In this document: positions 7,928 to 15,579 of the stretch, one piece after another | How positions within the stretch are numbered: position 1 is the first letter of the stretch | Layout of the letters: each line of letters begins with the position of its first letter | Assembly (NCBI RefSeq): GCF_000955975.1 | Contig: NZ_JYJF01000085.1 | Location: 1-32,392 of the forward strand | Direction of reading: 5' to 3' | DNA from: Saccharothrix sp. ST-888 | Lineage (GTDB): Bacteria > Actinomycetota > Actinomycetes > Streptomycetales > Streptomycetaceae | Length of the DNA: 32,392 bases | The notes under the pieces: model-generated | Databases searched by the model: none | The model's input: the letters and a program-made list of their open reading frames with translations, nothing else | What the model was told of the DNA's origin: nothing | Program-made: the position numbers and the translations under genes

Positions 7928-7956
7928 AGGCTATGCGTTTGTGAACGTGTGCACAA
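7928..7956 (-). promoter_or_regulatory. rex promoter with overlapping Rex operator
   Basis: On the minus strand TTGTGC (7956-7951) and TAGCCT (7933-7928) are 17 nt apart, a plausible -35/-10 pair. Within it, 7940-7955 reads TGTGAACGTGTGCACA on the plus strand, matching the known Rex operator TGTGAACNNNTTCACA at all but one defined position. The operator covers the -35 and most of the spacer, so bound Rex would block RNA polymerase. The start codon is 35 nt downstream of the -10. Confidence 0.8.
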
Positions 7957-8017
7957 AGATGGTGTCCGATTTGTCCCCGCACAGTGATGCGCATCACGTC
8001 GGGTGCCGTGCCCGGCA

Positions 8018-8734
8018 TCACTCGCCGCCCAGCGACGTACGGACCAGCCCCGGGGACTGAACGCCCTGCGGCCACGGGCCGAACGGGGCCTCCCTGAGCA
8101 CCAGCGGCAGCCGCTCGGACCGGCGGTGCGACAGCGCCCGCCGCAGCCTCGGCCACGGCACGGTGGCCGCCTCCCGCAGCGGGCCCGCCCACTCGGTCAG
8201 CGCGCACGAGGGTGTCCGTATGCAGTGCCGCAGCAGGTCGGCGGTGGCGCGGGCGTCGCCCAGCGCCGAGTGCGCCGGGTACCGGCCCAGGCCCGCCGCC
8301 GCCACACAGGCCGCCAGGCCGTAGCCGCCCGCACCCGGGATGTGGCCGCGGGCCAGGCGCATCGTGCAGAGCAGTGGGACGGGCGGCAGCGGGACGCCGA
8401 TCCGGGCGAACTCCCGCCCCAGGAAGGCGTTGTCGCAGCTGACGTGGTGACCCACCAGCACCCGGCCGGCCAGCAGCTCCAGCAGGTGCGGGGCGACCTC
8501 GCGGAACCGGGGGACGCCGACCACGTCGTCCTGGGTGATCCGGTGCACATGGGTCGGGCCGACCGGGCCCGCCGGGTCGATCAGCGTGGCGAACTCGCCC
8601 TCGACCCGCAGCTGCCGATCCAGCAGCACCACCGCGACCTCCACCACCCGGTGGCGCCACGGGCTGCGGCCGGTGGCCTCGACGTCGACCACCGCATAGC
8701 CGCACCGGGCGGGGGCGTTTCGGCTGAGAAGCAC
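8018..8734 (-). CDS. DEDDh 3'-5' exonuclease (DNA polymerase III epsilon-like)
   Basis: A 238-residue protein of the RNase T/DnaQ exonuclease fold. The four acidic metal ligands and the general-base His are visible from the chosen start: D17 and E19 (VVDVEATG), D102 (VGHHVSCDNAFL), H156 and D161 (HSALGDARATADLL). The GTG at 8734 has GGAGGAG 7 nt upstream; an upstream ATG at 8776 would overlap this ribosome-binding site. The C-terminal third is basic and Leu/Pro-rich with no recognised domain. The protein probably trims single-stranded 3' ends in DNA repair or RNA processing; its substrate cannot be read from sequence. It lies upstream of the rex promoter and is a conserved neighbour rather than a haem gene. 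Confidence 0.85.
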   Translation of the reverse strand: MLLSRNAPARCGYAVVDVEATGRSPWRHRVVEVAVVLLDRQLRVEGEFATLIDPAGPVGPTHVHRITQDDVVGVPRFREVAPHLLELLAGRVLVGHHVSCDNAFLGREFARIGVPLPPVPLLCTMRLARGHIPGAGGYGLAACVAAAGLGRYPAHSALGDARATADLLRHCIRTPSCALTEWAGPLREAATVPWPRLRRALSHRRSERLPLVLREAPFGPWPQGVQSPGLVRTSLGGE

Positions 8735-8779
8735 GCGCGCTCTCCTCCGTCTCCAGCCCCCGACGGACAAAACCACTCG

Positions 8780-8809
8780 ATCGTAAGCCGACCGAACGGG
8801 TGGGTCGAG
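8780..8809 (-). promoter_or_regulatory. Possible promoter of the exonuclease gene
   Basis: On the minus strand CTCGAC (8809-8804) and TACGAT (8785-8780) are 18 nt apart, a moderate match to the vegetative TTGACN/TANNNT pattern, 45 nt upstream of the GTG start. Confidence 0.3.
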
Positions 8810-8858
8810 TGAAGATCTCCGATCACCGGCCCCCGGGCATCGCCCGCAGGGGCAGTGC

Positions 8859-9143
8859 TCAGGCCGAGAGCGCGGCGCGCAGGCGGCGCTCGTCCACCCG
8901 CCAGAAGTCGTGCTGGCGGCCGTCGATGAGGGTGACCGGGATCTGCTCCGCGTAGCTGCGGTAGAGCTCCGGGTCCTGGGTGATGTCCTTCTCCTCGAAG
9001 GTCGCCCCCGTCTCCCCGGTCACCCGCAGGATCGTCTCGCGGGCGTCGTCGCACAGATGGCAGCCGGGCTTGCCGATCAGGGTGACGGTACGGTCGGCCG
9101 GGTTCTTCGGGGCGCGTCGCAGCAGTGGGCTCACCCGGCCCAT
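8859..9143 (-). CDS. Glutaredoxin-like (DUF836-type) protein
   Basis: A 94-residue thioredoxin-fold protein. The active site reads GKPGCHLCDDA (CxxC, near residues 27-31), followed by the cis-proline segment EQIPVTLIDG and a C-terminal segment FWRVDERRLRAAL, as in the short glutaredoxin family found throughout actinobacteria. It probably acts as a small cytoplasmic thiol oxidoreductase; partners are unknown. The ATG at 9143 has no good ribosome-binding site, and a GTG four codons later is an alternative start. It is transcribed towards the exonuclease gene and diverges from the HAD phosphatase gene, sharing a 109-bp intergenic region with it. Confidence 0.85.
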   Translation of the reverse strand: MGRVSPLLRRAPKNPADRTVTLIGKPGCHLCDDARETILRVTGETGATFEEKDITQDPELYRSYAEQIPVTLIDGRQHDFWRVDERRLRAALSA

Positions 9144-9239
9144 TGTGCTACCGCGCCGCCCGGGGTCGGCAATGGGGCGGACGTGCGGCGTTTACCCGTC
9201 CTGCACACCGTCGTCACGGGGAGATGCGGCCCGGCTGAC

Positions 9240-9245
9240 TATGCT
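9240..9245 (+). promoter_or_regulatory. -10-like box of a probable leaderless transcript
   Basis: TATGCT is followed by exactly 7 nt and then the ATG at 9253, the spacing expected if transcription begins at the start codon. No clear -35 or ribosome-binding site is present. Confidence 0.4.
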
Positions 9246-9252
9246 CGGTGCC

Positions 9253-10260
9253 ATGGCCGCGCTTCGAAGGCTCCACCAGGCAGGGCGTACCTCCACCGAG
9301 CGGACCGCCCTGGCGGGCGAGGCCGCCGCCGACGCGGCAACCGCCGCCCTCAACCGGCCGACCGGCCTTGACGACGCCGGGCGGTCCGGCACCGCCGCAG
9401 CCGCCGGAGCGGACCGGCCCGCCCAGGAGCCGAAGCGGCCCAGGCCCCCGAAGGCCCCCGTCGAGGACCACACCCCGACCCCGGGCGACCCGCAGGCCGC
9501 CGCCTTCTTCGACTGCGACAACACCATCCTGCGCGGCGCCGCGATCTTCTACCTGGGCCTCGGCCTGTACCGGCGCAGGTTCTTCACCCGCCGCGACGTG
9601 GCCCGGTTCGCCTGGCAGCAGACCTGGTTCCGGGTGCACGGCAGCGAGGACCCGGCCCACATCTCGGACGCCCAGGACACCGCCCTCGCCCTGGTCGCGG
9701 GGATGCGCACGGCCGACCTGGAGCAGATCTGCGAGGAGATCTTCGAGCCGGTCATCGCGGAGAAGATCTGGCCGGGCACCCGGGCCCTGGTGCACATGCA
9801 CCAGGACGCCGGCCAGCAGGTCTGGCTGGTCACCGCGGCTCCGCAGGAGGTGGCCCGGATCATCGCCCGCCGCCTCGGGATGACCGGCGCGCTGGGCACC
9901 GTCGCCGAGACCGCGGACGGCGTCTACACCGGCCGCCTGGTCGGCGGACTGCTGCACGGCCCGGCCAAGGCCGCGGCGGTCGGCGCGCTGGCCCGCCGCG
10001 AAGGGCTCGACCTGGCCCGCTGCGCGGCGTTCAGCGACTCGGCCAACGACATCCCGATGCTGACCCTGGTCGGCCACCCCTACGTGGTGAACCCGGACGC
10101 CGCGCTGCTGCGGCACGCCCGCGCGATGGGCTGGCGGGTCCGGGACTTCAGGACCGGACGCAAGGCCGCCAGGACCGGCATCCCGGCCGCGGCCGCACTC
10201 GGGGTGCTGGCGGGCGCGGCGGCCGCCGCCGTCGCGATCCGCCGCAGGCACTACGCCTGA
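9253..10260 (+). CDS. HAD-IB (SerB-like) phosphatase with C-terminal membrane anchor
   Basis: A 335-residue HAD-superfamily hydrolase. Residues 1-82 are a low-complexity Ala/Pro-rich region. The catalytic core begins with FFDCDNTIL (nucleophile D87, acid/base D89), continues through WLVTAAPQEV (motif II), and ends with GPAKAAAV and FSDSANDIPML (motifs III and IV). This architecture is typical of SerB-like and CicA-like phosphatases; the substrate may be a phosphoserine-like or lipid phosphate. The C-terminus has a hydrophobic Ala/Val/Leu helix followed by RRRHYA, probably a tail anchor. A second in-frame ATG lies four codons upstream (9241). The gene is the upstream neighbour of bldN, separated by a terminator and a long promoter region. 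Confidence 0.88.
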   Translation: MAALRRLHQAGRTSTERTALAGEAAADAATAALNRPTGLDDAGRSGTAAAAGADRPAQEPKRPRPPKAPVEDHTPTPGDPQAAAFFDCDNTILRGAAIFYLGLGLYRRRFFTRRDVARFAWQQTWFRVHGSEDPAHISDAQDTALALVAGMRTADLEQICEEIFEPVIAEKIWPGTRALVHMHQDAGQQVWLVTAAPQEVARIIARRLGMTGALGTVAETADGVYTGRLVGGLLHGPAKAAAVGALARREGLDLARCAAFSDSANDIPMLTLVGHPYVVNPDAALLRHARAMGWRVRDFRTGRKAARTGIPAAAALGVLAGAAAAAVAIRRRHYA

Positions 10261-10335
10261 GCCTCCCGAAGGCCGGGGCGGGCCACCCGAGGCCGGGGCG
10301 GGCCGGCCCGGCCCCGGGACGCCACCGGCTGTACG

Positions 10336-10360
10336 CCGGGCTGACGTTGCGTCAGCCCGG
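10336..10360 (+). terminator. Terminator after the HAD phosphatase
   Basis: An 11-bp perfect stem (10336-10346 with 10350-10360) closes a 3-nt loop (ttg), 75 nt after the stop codon. Two copies of a 15-nt aggccggggcgggcc repeat lie between the stop and this hairpin (from about 10269 and 10290). Confidence 0.6.
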
Positions 10361-10824
10361 ACGGCCCGGCACCACCGCCGAGGTGTCACCCGCAGGCGTC
10401 ATCCTGCGAGCCCGGCCCGCCGGGCCGGTCACGCTTACGAGCTAACCCGCCGTCACCGAGCGCAGCCTTCGGGTCGGTTCGGCCGTGACCGAATCCGATC
10501 GTTCGACGACTTGGGAAAGTCTGGGGTTGCCGGGGCTCGCGGCCGGGAAACCCCGTTCCCTGCTTACGAATCGGTCACGTAGCGTGCACGGTCGATCACA
10601 TTGAGCCGAGCGGCTGACGGCACGCCCGGTCAGTTCCAGCTGAATATGCACGAGAAGCGGATCTCAAACGACCACTTCGACCACAGGGTGTAGCTGTCAT
10701 TGCACAAAGCGTTATTCTCTCCTGGATGCACGCCACCCATGCGTCCCCGTGACGGGTGCCCTGGGAGATGTGCGCTCCGCGCAGGCGGAGGTGATCCGTC
10801 CACAGTTCTGCCTCTGGGAGTCCC
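10361..10824 (+). promoter_or_regulatory. Long bldN upstream region with repeated GTCAC motifs
   Basis: A 464-bp stretch with no supportable gene, more AT-rich in places than its surroundings (10630-10735). It must carry the bldN promoter. Three GTCAC-type elements occur: cgtcaccgag (10451-10460), cgtgaccgaatc (10484-10495) and gaatcggtcacg (10568-10579). The last two form an 11/12 inverted pair. They resemble half-sites of the developmental repressor BldD, which is known to repress bldN, but this assignment is an inference. I could not choose a convincing -35/-10 pair. Confidence 0.35.
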
Positions 10825-11709
10825 GTGTACCCACCCGTCCGGAACGACGCGCCTGCCACCTCCCGCCCGTCGTCCGCCACCCTGCGCCCCGGCCCCGGTA
10901 CACACAGCTGGCACAGCAGGCGGCTCGACCGACTCTGGGACGCGATCCGCGAGTTCGAGCTCTACCTGCCCCAACCGGCCCTCGCCGGGCCCGCGTTGGC
11001 TGCCTCCGCCGGACCGGCCTTCGCCGGGCCCGCCGCCCAGCGGCCGGGGGCGCTGCTGCGCTCCACCACGACCAGCGGCCCCGGCACCCGCAGCCGTACC
11101 GCCGTCGGCGGCACCAGCCGCAGCCGCGCCAGGACCGCGCCCAACCCCGGCGTCGAGACCGAGCACAACCCGATCATGGACCTGGTCGAGCGGGCCCAGA
11201 ACGGCGAGAGCGAGGCGTTCGGGCGGCTGTACGACCACTACGCGGACACCGTCTACCGGTACATCTACTACCGGGTCGGCAGCCGGGCCACCGCCGAGGA
11301 CCTCACCAGCGAGACCTTCCTGCGCGCGCTGCGCCGGATCGGCACCTTCACCTGGCAGGGGCGGGACTTCGGCGCCTGGCTGGTGACCATCGCCCGCAAC
11401 CTGGTGGCCGACCACTTCAAGTCCAGCCGGTTCCGGCTGGAGGTCACCACCGGCGAGATGCTCGACTCCAACGAGTGCGAGCGCAGCCCCGAGGACTCGG
11501 TGCTGGAGTCGCTCTCCAACGCCGCGCTGCTGGAGGCCGTCCGGCGGCTCAACCCGCAGCAGCAGGAGTGCGTCACGCTCCGCTTCCTGCAGGGGCTCTC
11601 GGTCGCCGAGACGGCCCGCATCATGGGCAAGAACGAGGGCGCCATCAAGACTCTCCAGTACCGCGCGGTGCGCACCCTCGCCAGACTGCTGCCCCCCGAC
11701 GCACGATGA
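10825..11709 (+). CDS. bldN: Developmental ECF sigma factor BldN (pro-form)
   Basis: BldN directs transcription of chaplin, rodlin and bldM genes during aerial growth; it is made as a pro-protein whose N-terminal extension is removed. The GTG start has GGGAG 4 nt upstream. The 294-residue product has sigma region 2 at about 118-200 (DLVERAQNGESEAFGRLYD, then TAEDLTSETFLRALRRI and WLVTIARNLVADHFKSSR) and region 4 at about 235-290 (LNPQQQECVTLRFLQGLSV, KNEGAIKTLQYRAVRTL). The sigma domains are nearly identical to what I recall of S. coelicolor BldN. The N-terminal extension is about 117 residues, longer than the roughly 86 described there, and rich in Ala, Pro, Ser and Arg. rsbN follows. Confidence 0.95.
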   Translation: MYPPVRNDAPATSRPSSATLRPGPGTHSWHSRRLDRLWDAIREFELYLPQPALAGPALAASAGPAFAGPAAQRPGALLRSTTTSGPGTRSRTAVGGTSRSRARTAPNPGVETEHNPIMDLVERAQNGESEAFGRLYDHYADTVYRYIYYRVGSRATAEDLTSETFLRALRRIGTFTWQGRDFGAWLVTIARNLVADHFKSSRFRLEVTTGEMLDSNECERSPEDSVLESLSNAALLEAVRRLNPQQQECVTLRFLQGLSVAETARIMGKNEGAIKTLQYRAVRTLARLLPPDAR

Positions 11710-11742
11710 GCGACATGTGGTGAGCCCGGCCGTCCCGGCCGG

Positions 11743-11786
11743 CGTGTCCGACGCGCCGTCACCGTGCGCGCAGCACTTCGGACACG
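11743..11786 (+). terminator. Possible stem-loop after bldN
   Basis: A 9-bp inverted repeat (11743-11751 with 11778-11786) encloses 26 nt, about 34 nt after the bldN stop. It would give a long-loop hairpin that might limit read-through into rsbN. The match is exact but the loop is long. Confidence 0.3.
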
Positions 11787-11820
11787 TCCGGGTGAATGGG
11801 CGGTCACATGATCAGTCGTG

Positions 11821-11849
11821 CGTAACCGACTCCCGGCACTGCTCGTTGG
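11821..11849 (+). promoter_or_regulatory. Candidate BldN-dependent promoter of rsbN
   Basis: CGTAAC (11821-11826) and CGTTGG (11844-11849) are spaced by 17 nt, resembling the ECF-type promoter pattern of BldN targets as I remember it. In S. venezuelae rsbN is reported to have its own BldN-dependent promoter, which fits this position between bldN and rsbN. The leader to the GTG would be about 125 nt. Confidence 0.6.
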
Positions 11850-11982
11850 CCAGCGTGCAAACCCCCACCGGGCCCACGGTCAAGCAAGTTCAGGCCTCGT
11901 CACCCGATGGAGTGTTTTTGGCCCGCCGTGGCAACCGTCCGGCAGGCCGGGGTGTCGACAACGACGAAGGGAGGTGTGGCCC

Positions 11983-13254
11983 GTGACGGCAAACATGCTG
12001 GAGCACCGCCGGGCGAGGGCCTTCGCCGAGGCGCTGGAGGCCCACCGAGCAGAGACCAGACCAGGCAACAGCCCAGCCGGCGACGGCCCACTGGGCAGCG
12101 GCTCGCCGGACAGCGGCCCCGAGCGCGGTTCCACCGCGATGGCGGAGCTGCTCGGCATGGCTCAGGCGCTCGGATCGCTGCCCGCACCGGAGCTGAGCAG
12201 CGAGGCCCGATCACTCCAACGCGCCCAGCTGATGGCCGCGTTCGAGCGGGAGTGGGCCAGTGGCACGGCGCACGGCGGCGGTCCGGTGGCCCGGGTGCCG
12301 CAGCAGCGGCGGCACCGGGCGGTCCGGGCCATCCGGGGCAGTCGCTGGGGCCGGCGGCTGGCGATCGGCGGCCTGGTCGCCGGAGTCGCGGTCGGCAGCT
12401 TCGCCGGTGCCGCCGCCGCCAGCTCCAACGCGCTTCCGGGAGACGCGCTCTACGGGATGAAGCGCGGCCTGGAGGGCATCCGGCTGGACTGGGCCGGTTC
12501 GGACGCCGAGCGCGGTTCGCTGCTGCTCGACCAGGCCTCGACCAGGCTGGAGGAGGCACAGGGCCTGCTCGGCCGGTCGAGTACGCCGTCCGGGCTGAGC
12601 TCGGGCACGGTCGACCAGCTCCGCCGGGCGCTGGACGACATGCACGCCGAGGCCATCCGCGGCAGGGAGTTGCTGCGCTCGGTGTACCGCAGCAACGGCT
12701 CGCTGGCCCCGATGCGCACGCTGGCCACCTTCGCGGACGGCGAGGACGACCGCTGGGTCGCCCTGCAGAGCCGGCTGCCGCAGCAACTCACCAGCCAGGC
12801 GAGCAGGGTGGACTCGCTCTTCGACGAGATGAGCGAGGACGTCGCCCCGCTGCACCTGGAGCAGCCGCCCCTCAAGGGCTCCCCCGGCCCCGGTGGCACG
12901 GCCGACGGCACGGACCGGCAGTCCCCGGGCAGTTCGGCGGCGGATCCGTCCCAGGGCGGCGCTGCGCACGGTTCGGCGAACCGGCCGGGCACGTCCGGCA
13001 GCTCCAACGCCACCACCGGCGGCGGCGCTTCGGCACCGGGCACGGCGCCCGGCCCGGTCGGCGGCCTGGTGGACCAGCTGACCAGCGGTCTCACCGGCCA
13101 CGGCGCCACCCCCAGCGCCCCCGCCCCCGGCCGTCCCGGCAAGCCGGCCGGCCCGTCCTGGCCGTCGCAGTCGCCGAGCGGCGCCTCCGACGGCCAGGGC
13201 ATCGACGTCCCGCCGCTCATCCCCGGTCTCCTCCCGGGCCTGACCCTGGGCTGA
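11983..13254 (+). CDS. rsbN: Anti-sigma factor RsbN, cognate to BldN
   Basis: RsbN is a membrane protein that holds BldN inactive. The start is GTG at 11983, with AAGGGAGG ending about 8 nt upstream; the longer open frame from 11818 covers the putative promoter. The 423-residue protein has a cytoplasmic N-terminal part (residues 1-123) that would bind BldN, one transmembrane helix at about 126-146 (LAIGGLVAGVAVGSFAG), then an extracytoplasmic domain beginning SNALPGDALYGMKRGLEGIRL, characteristic of the DUF5667 family. From about residue 295 the protein is a Pro/Gly/Ser/Ala-rich linker with no fold visible. Position directly after bldN and domain order make the assignment strong despite low conservation of the N-terminal part. 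Confidence 0.9.
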   Translation: MTANMLEHRRARAFAEALEAHRAETRPGNSPAGDGPLGSGSPDSGPERGSTAMAELLGMAQALGSLPAPELSSEARSLQRAQLMAAFEREWASGTAHGGGPVARVPQQRRHRAVRAIRGSRWGRRLAIGGLVAGVAVGSFAGAAAASSNALPGDALYGMKRGLEGIRLDWAGSDAERGSLLLDQASTRLEEAQGLLGRSSTPSGLSSGTVDQLRRALDDMHAEAIRGRELLRSVYRSNGSLAPMRTLATFADGEDDRWVALQSRLPQQLTSQASRVDSLFDEMSEDVAPLHLEQPPLKGSPGPGGTADGTDRQSPGSSAADPSQGGAAHGSANRPGTSGSSNATTGGGASAPGTAPGPVGGLVDQLTSGLTGHGATPSAPAPGRPGKPAGPSWPSQSPSGASDGQGIDVPPLIPGLLPGLTLG

Positions 13255-13270
13255 GGTCCCGACCCGCAGG

Positions 13271-13304
13271 AGATGGCCGTGAGTTGGCACACTCACGGCC
13301 ATCT
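13271..13304 (+). terminator. Terminator between rsbN and the acyltransferase gene
   Basis: A perfect 14-bp stem (13271-13284 with 13291-13304, 6-nt loop) is followed by gcggtttt on the plus strand. It lies between convergent genes and may work both ways, but the T-run favours rsbN. Confidence 0.85.
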
Positions 13305-13344
13305 GCGGTTTTCCGGGGCACCCCTCGGGGCGCGGGGAGCCCGC

Positions 13345-14364
13345 TCAGAAGAAGACCGAGCGCCGCTGCACGAGCAGCTTGTACAGGGTGTGCTGGATGG
13401 TCTCGCGCACCTGGTCGGTCAGGTTGAAGACGAGCATCGGGTCGTCCGCCGCCTCCGGCGGGTGGCTGTCGGTCGGGATCGGTTCGCCGAACTGGATGGT
13501 CCACTTGGTGGGCAGCGGGACCGCCCCGAGCGGCCCGAGCCACGGGAAGGTCGGCGTGATCGGCACGTACGGCAGGCCGAGCAGCCGGGCCAGCGTCTTG
13601 GCGTTGCCGATCATCGGGTAGGTCTCCTCGGCCCCGACGATCGAGCAGGGCACGATCGGCACCTGCGCCCGCAGCGCCGAGGCGACGAATCCGCCGCGGC
13701 CGAAGCGCTGCAGCTTGTACCGCTCCGAGAACGGCTTGCCGATCCCCTTGAAGCCCTCGGGCCACACCCCCACCACCTCGCCGCGTTCCAGCAGCGCCTG
13801 GGCGTCCTCGTTGCAGGCCAGGGTGTGCCCGGCCTTCCTGGCGAGTTCGCCCGCCACCGGCAGGACGAAGACCAGGTCGGCGGCGAGCATCCGCAGGTGC
13901 CGCTGCCTGGGGTGGTGGTCGTGGATGGCGACCTGGGTCATCAGGGCGTCCAGCGGGATGGTGCCGGAGTGGTTGGCGACGATCAGCACGCCGCCCTCGC
14001 TCGGGATGTTCTCGATCCCCCGCACCTCGACCCGGAAGTACTTCTCCGCGAGCGGGCGCAGCGCCGACAGGAAGACCTCCTCGGTGAGTTCGCGGTCGAA
14101 GCCGAACTCGTCCACCTCGTAGTCGCCGGTGATCCGGCGGCGCAGGAAGGCGAGGCCGTTGGCGGCACGGTCCTCCCAGCCCTTGCCGAAGGCGCGGGTG
14201 GCTGCCGGGCCGAGCTTTCCGGCCAGCGCGCCGCCGACGGCCCCGGCGACGCGGTCGGCGAACCGCTCCGCCGCGTCCCCTCTCCGGTCGCCGTGCCAGC
14301 TGGGCGCGGACTCGATCGGGATGACCTTGGCCTCGCCCCTGGCGTACTCTCTCGCGGCAGTCAT
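13345..14364 (-). CDS. PlsC-family lysophospholipid acyltransferase-like protein
   Basis: A 339-residue protein with the PlsC/LPLAT fold. The first motif is NHSGTIPLDA (H132, D139), a longer-spaced variant of HX4D seen in the actinobacterial branch of the family. GVWPEGFKGIGKP supplies the substrate-binding FPEG-like motif and VPIVPCSIVGAEE the last one. The N-terminal 110 residues are a charged region without recognised fold. It probably transfers acyl chains to a glycerol-based lipid at the inner face of the membrane; the acceptor is not known. Its ATG is 7 nt after the stop of the SDR-like gene, with GAGG within the end of that gene, so the two form an operon. Confidence 0.88.
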   Translation of the reverse strand: MTAAREYARGEAKVIPIESAPSWHGDRRGDAAERFADRVAGAVGGALAGKLGPAATRAFGKGWEDRAANGLAFLRRRITGDYEVDEFGFDRELTEEVFLSALRPLAEKYFRVEVRGIENIPSEGGVLIVANHSGTIPLDALMTQVAIHDHHPRQRHLRMLAADLVFVLPVAGELARKAGHTLACNEDAQALLERGEVVGVWPEGFKGIGKPFSERYKLQRFGRGGFVASALRAQVPIVPCSIVGAEETYPMIGNAKTLARLLGLPYVPITPTFPWLGPLGAVPLPTKWTIQFGEPIPTDSHPPEAADDPMLVFNLTDQVRETIQHTLYKLLVQRRSVFF

Positions 14365-14371
14365 CGCGGCC

Positions 14372-15421
14372 TCAGCTCCTCGGGGCGTCGGTGTGGTCGG
14401 TGCCGAGCAGCGCGGTCAGCCGGTCGGTGACGGCGGTGAGGCGTTCGGGCGGCAGGAGCCCGGCGGACTGCGCGGCGGCGAAGTCGGCGAAGGCTTCCGG
14501 TGTGGTGAACTTCGGTACGTACCCGAAGGTTTCGCGCAGCTGGGTGGTGTCCACCACTCGGCCGTGGGTGAGCAGCCGGATCTGCTCGGGCGAGATGTCG
14601 GCCAGCCTGGTCTGCCGGACCACGCTCGCGACCAGGCCGAGTGCGGGCAGCAGCAGCGGCACGGTCGGCCTGCCCAGGCGCCGGGCGCACTGAGAGAGCA
14701 GCAGGACGCCGTCGCCGGCCACGTTGAAGGTGCCGGTGTTGGTGCTGCCGGGCCCGGGCTCGCCGGCCGCCAGCCGCAGGACCTCGACGGCATCGTCCTC
14801 GTGGATGAACTGCAGGCGGGGGTCGTGCCCGAGCACGGTCGGCAGGACGGGCAGCGCGAAGTACTCGGCGAGGGGGGTGTCCCCGGCCGGGCCGACGATG
14901 TTGGCGAAGCGCAGCACGGTGACCGCGACGTCGGGGCGGCGGCGGGCGAAGCCGCGTACGTAGCCCTCGACCTCGGCGGCGTCCTTGGCGAAGCCGCCGC
15001 GCGGCAGGTCCTTGGGCTGCATCCGCTCGCCGAAGACCGCCGGGTCGCGGGGCGCGGAACCGTAGACCCCGGTGGTGGACTTCACCACCAGGCGGCGCAG
15101 GTCCGGGGCCTTCTGGCAGGCGCCGAGCAGCTGCATGGTGCCGATGACGTTGGTCTCCTTCACCGCCGCCCGGCCACCGGGCCCGGTGGCGCTGACGGTG
15201 AGGTGGACCACGGTGTCGACGCCGTGCTCGGCCATCACCCGCGCGATGGAGGGACGGCGCAGGTCGACCTGGACGAACCGGCAGCCGGTCGGCAGCTCGC
15301 CGTGCGGCGGACGGACGTCCACGCCGACCACCAGGTCGACATCGGGGGCGCGGCTGACCTCCGCCGCGAAGCGGGCACCGAGATGGCGTGCCACGCCGGT
15401 GACGAGCACGACCCTGCCCAC
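14372..15421 (-). CDS. NAD-dependent epimerase/dehydratase-like (extended SDR) protein
   Basis: A 349-residue extended short-chain dehydrogenase. It starts VGRVVLVTGVARHLG, with a Rossmann dinucleotide motif at residues 8-15; GVDVRPP follows the second strand, and FANIVGP and FIHEDDAVEVL are typical substrate-domain motifs. The usual catalytic YxxxK is not obvious: the equivalent region reads GGFAKDAAEVEGY, with Phe in place of Tyr, so the protein may bind NAD(P) without classical SDR chemistry. The start is GTG at 15421, with GAGGAGG about 10 nt upstream; longer open frames run into the bS22 terminator. It is the first gene of a two-gene unit with the acyltransferase, suggesting a shared role in lipid or envelope modification (inference). 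Confidence 0.85.
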   Translation of the reverse strand: MGRVVLVTGVARHLGARFAAEVSRAPDVDLVVGVDVRPPHGELPTGCRFVQVDLRRPSIARVMAEHGVDTVVHLTVSATGPGGRAAVKETNVIGTMQLLGACQKAPDLRRLVVKSTTGVYGSAPRDPAVFGERMQPKDLPRGGFAKDAAEVEGYVRGFARRRPDVAVTVLRFANIVGPAGDTPLAEYFALPVLPTVLGHDPRLQFIHEDDAVEVLRLAAGEPGPGSTNTGTFNVAGDGVLLLSQCARRLGRPTVPLLLPALGLVASVVRQTRLADISPEQIRLLTHGRVVDTTQLRETFGYVPKFTTPEAFADFAAAQSAGLLPPERLTAVTDRLTALLGTDHTDAPRS

Positions 15422-15505
15422 TGCCTCGTGTCCTCCTCGCCGCCGTGTCCGGGGCTCGAACCCCTGACTGCACCGTACCGCGCGGGTGTTTCCGCACCGA
15501 AAACG

Positions 15506-15547
15506 CCACCGCCCGCCCGGACGGAAATTCGTCTGGGCGGGCGGTGG
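15506..15547 (-). terminator. bS22 terminator
   Basis: An 18-bp stem (15506-15523 with 15530-15547, one wobble, 6-nt loop) followed on the minus strand by gcgtttt. It starts about 32 nt after the bS22 stop codon and separates it from the SDR-like gene. Confidence 0.8.
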
Positions 15548-15579
15548 ATCCACCTGGTGCGCGGGGCGTCCCGGAGGTG

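Noticed and set aside
7893..8705. In-frame upstream extension of rex to 569 residues
   Set aside because: The extra part is antisense to the exonuclease gene, crosses the Rex operator, and has Arg/Gly/Ala-rich shadow composition. A good start with a ribosome-binding site exists at 7892.
15451..15464. tRNA T-arm-like sequence (ggggctcgaacccc) upstream of the SDR-like gene
   Set aside because: No matching acceptor stem, D-arm or anticodon arm can be built on either side, and the stem/loop lengths do not fit a proper 5-bp stem with a 7-nt loop. It may be chance.
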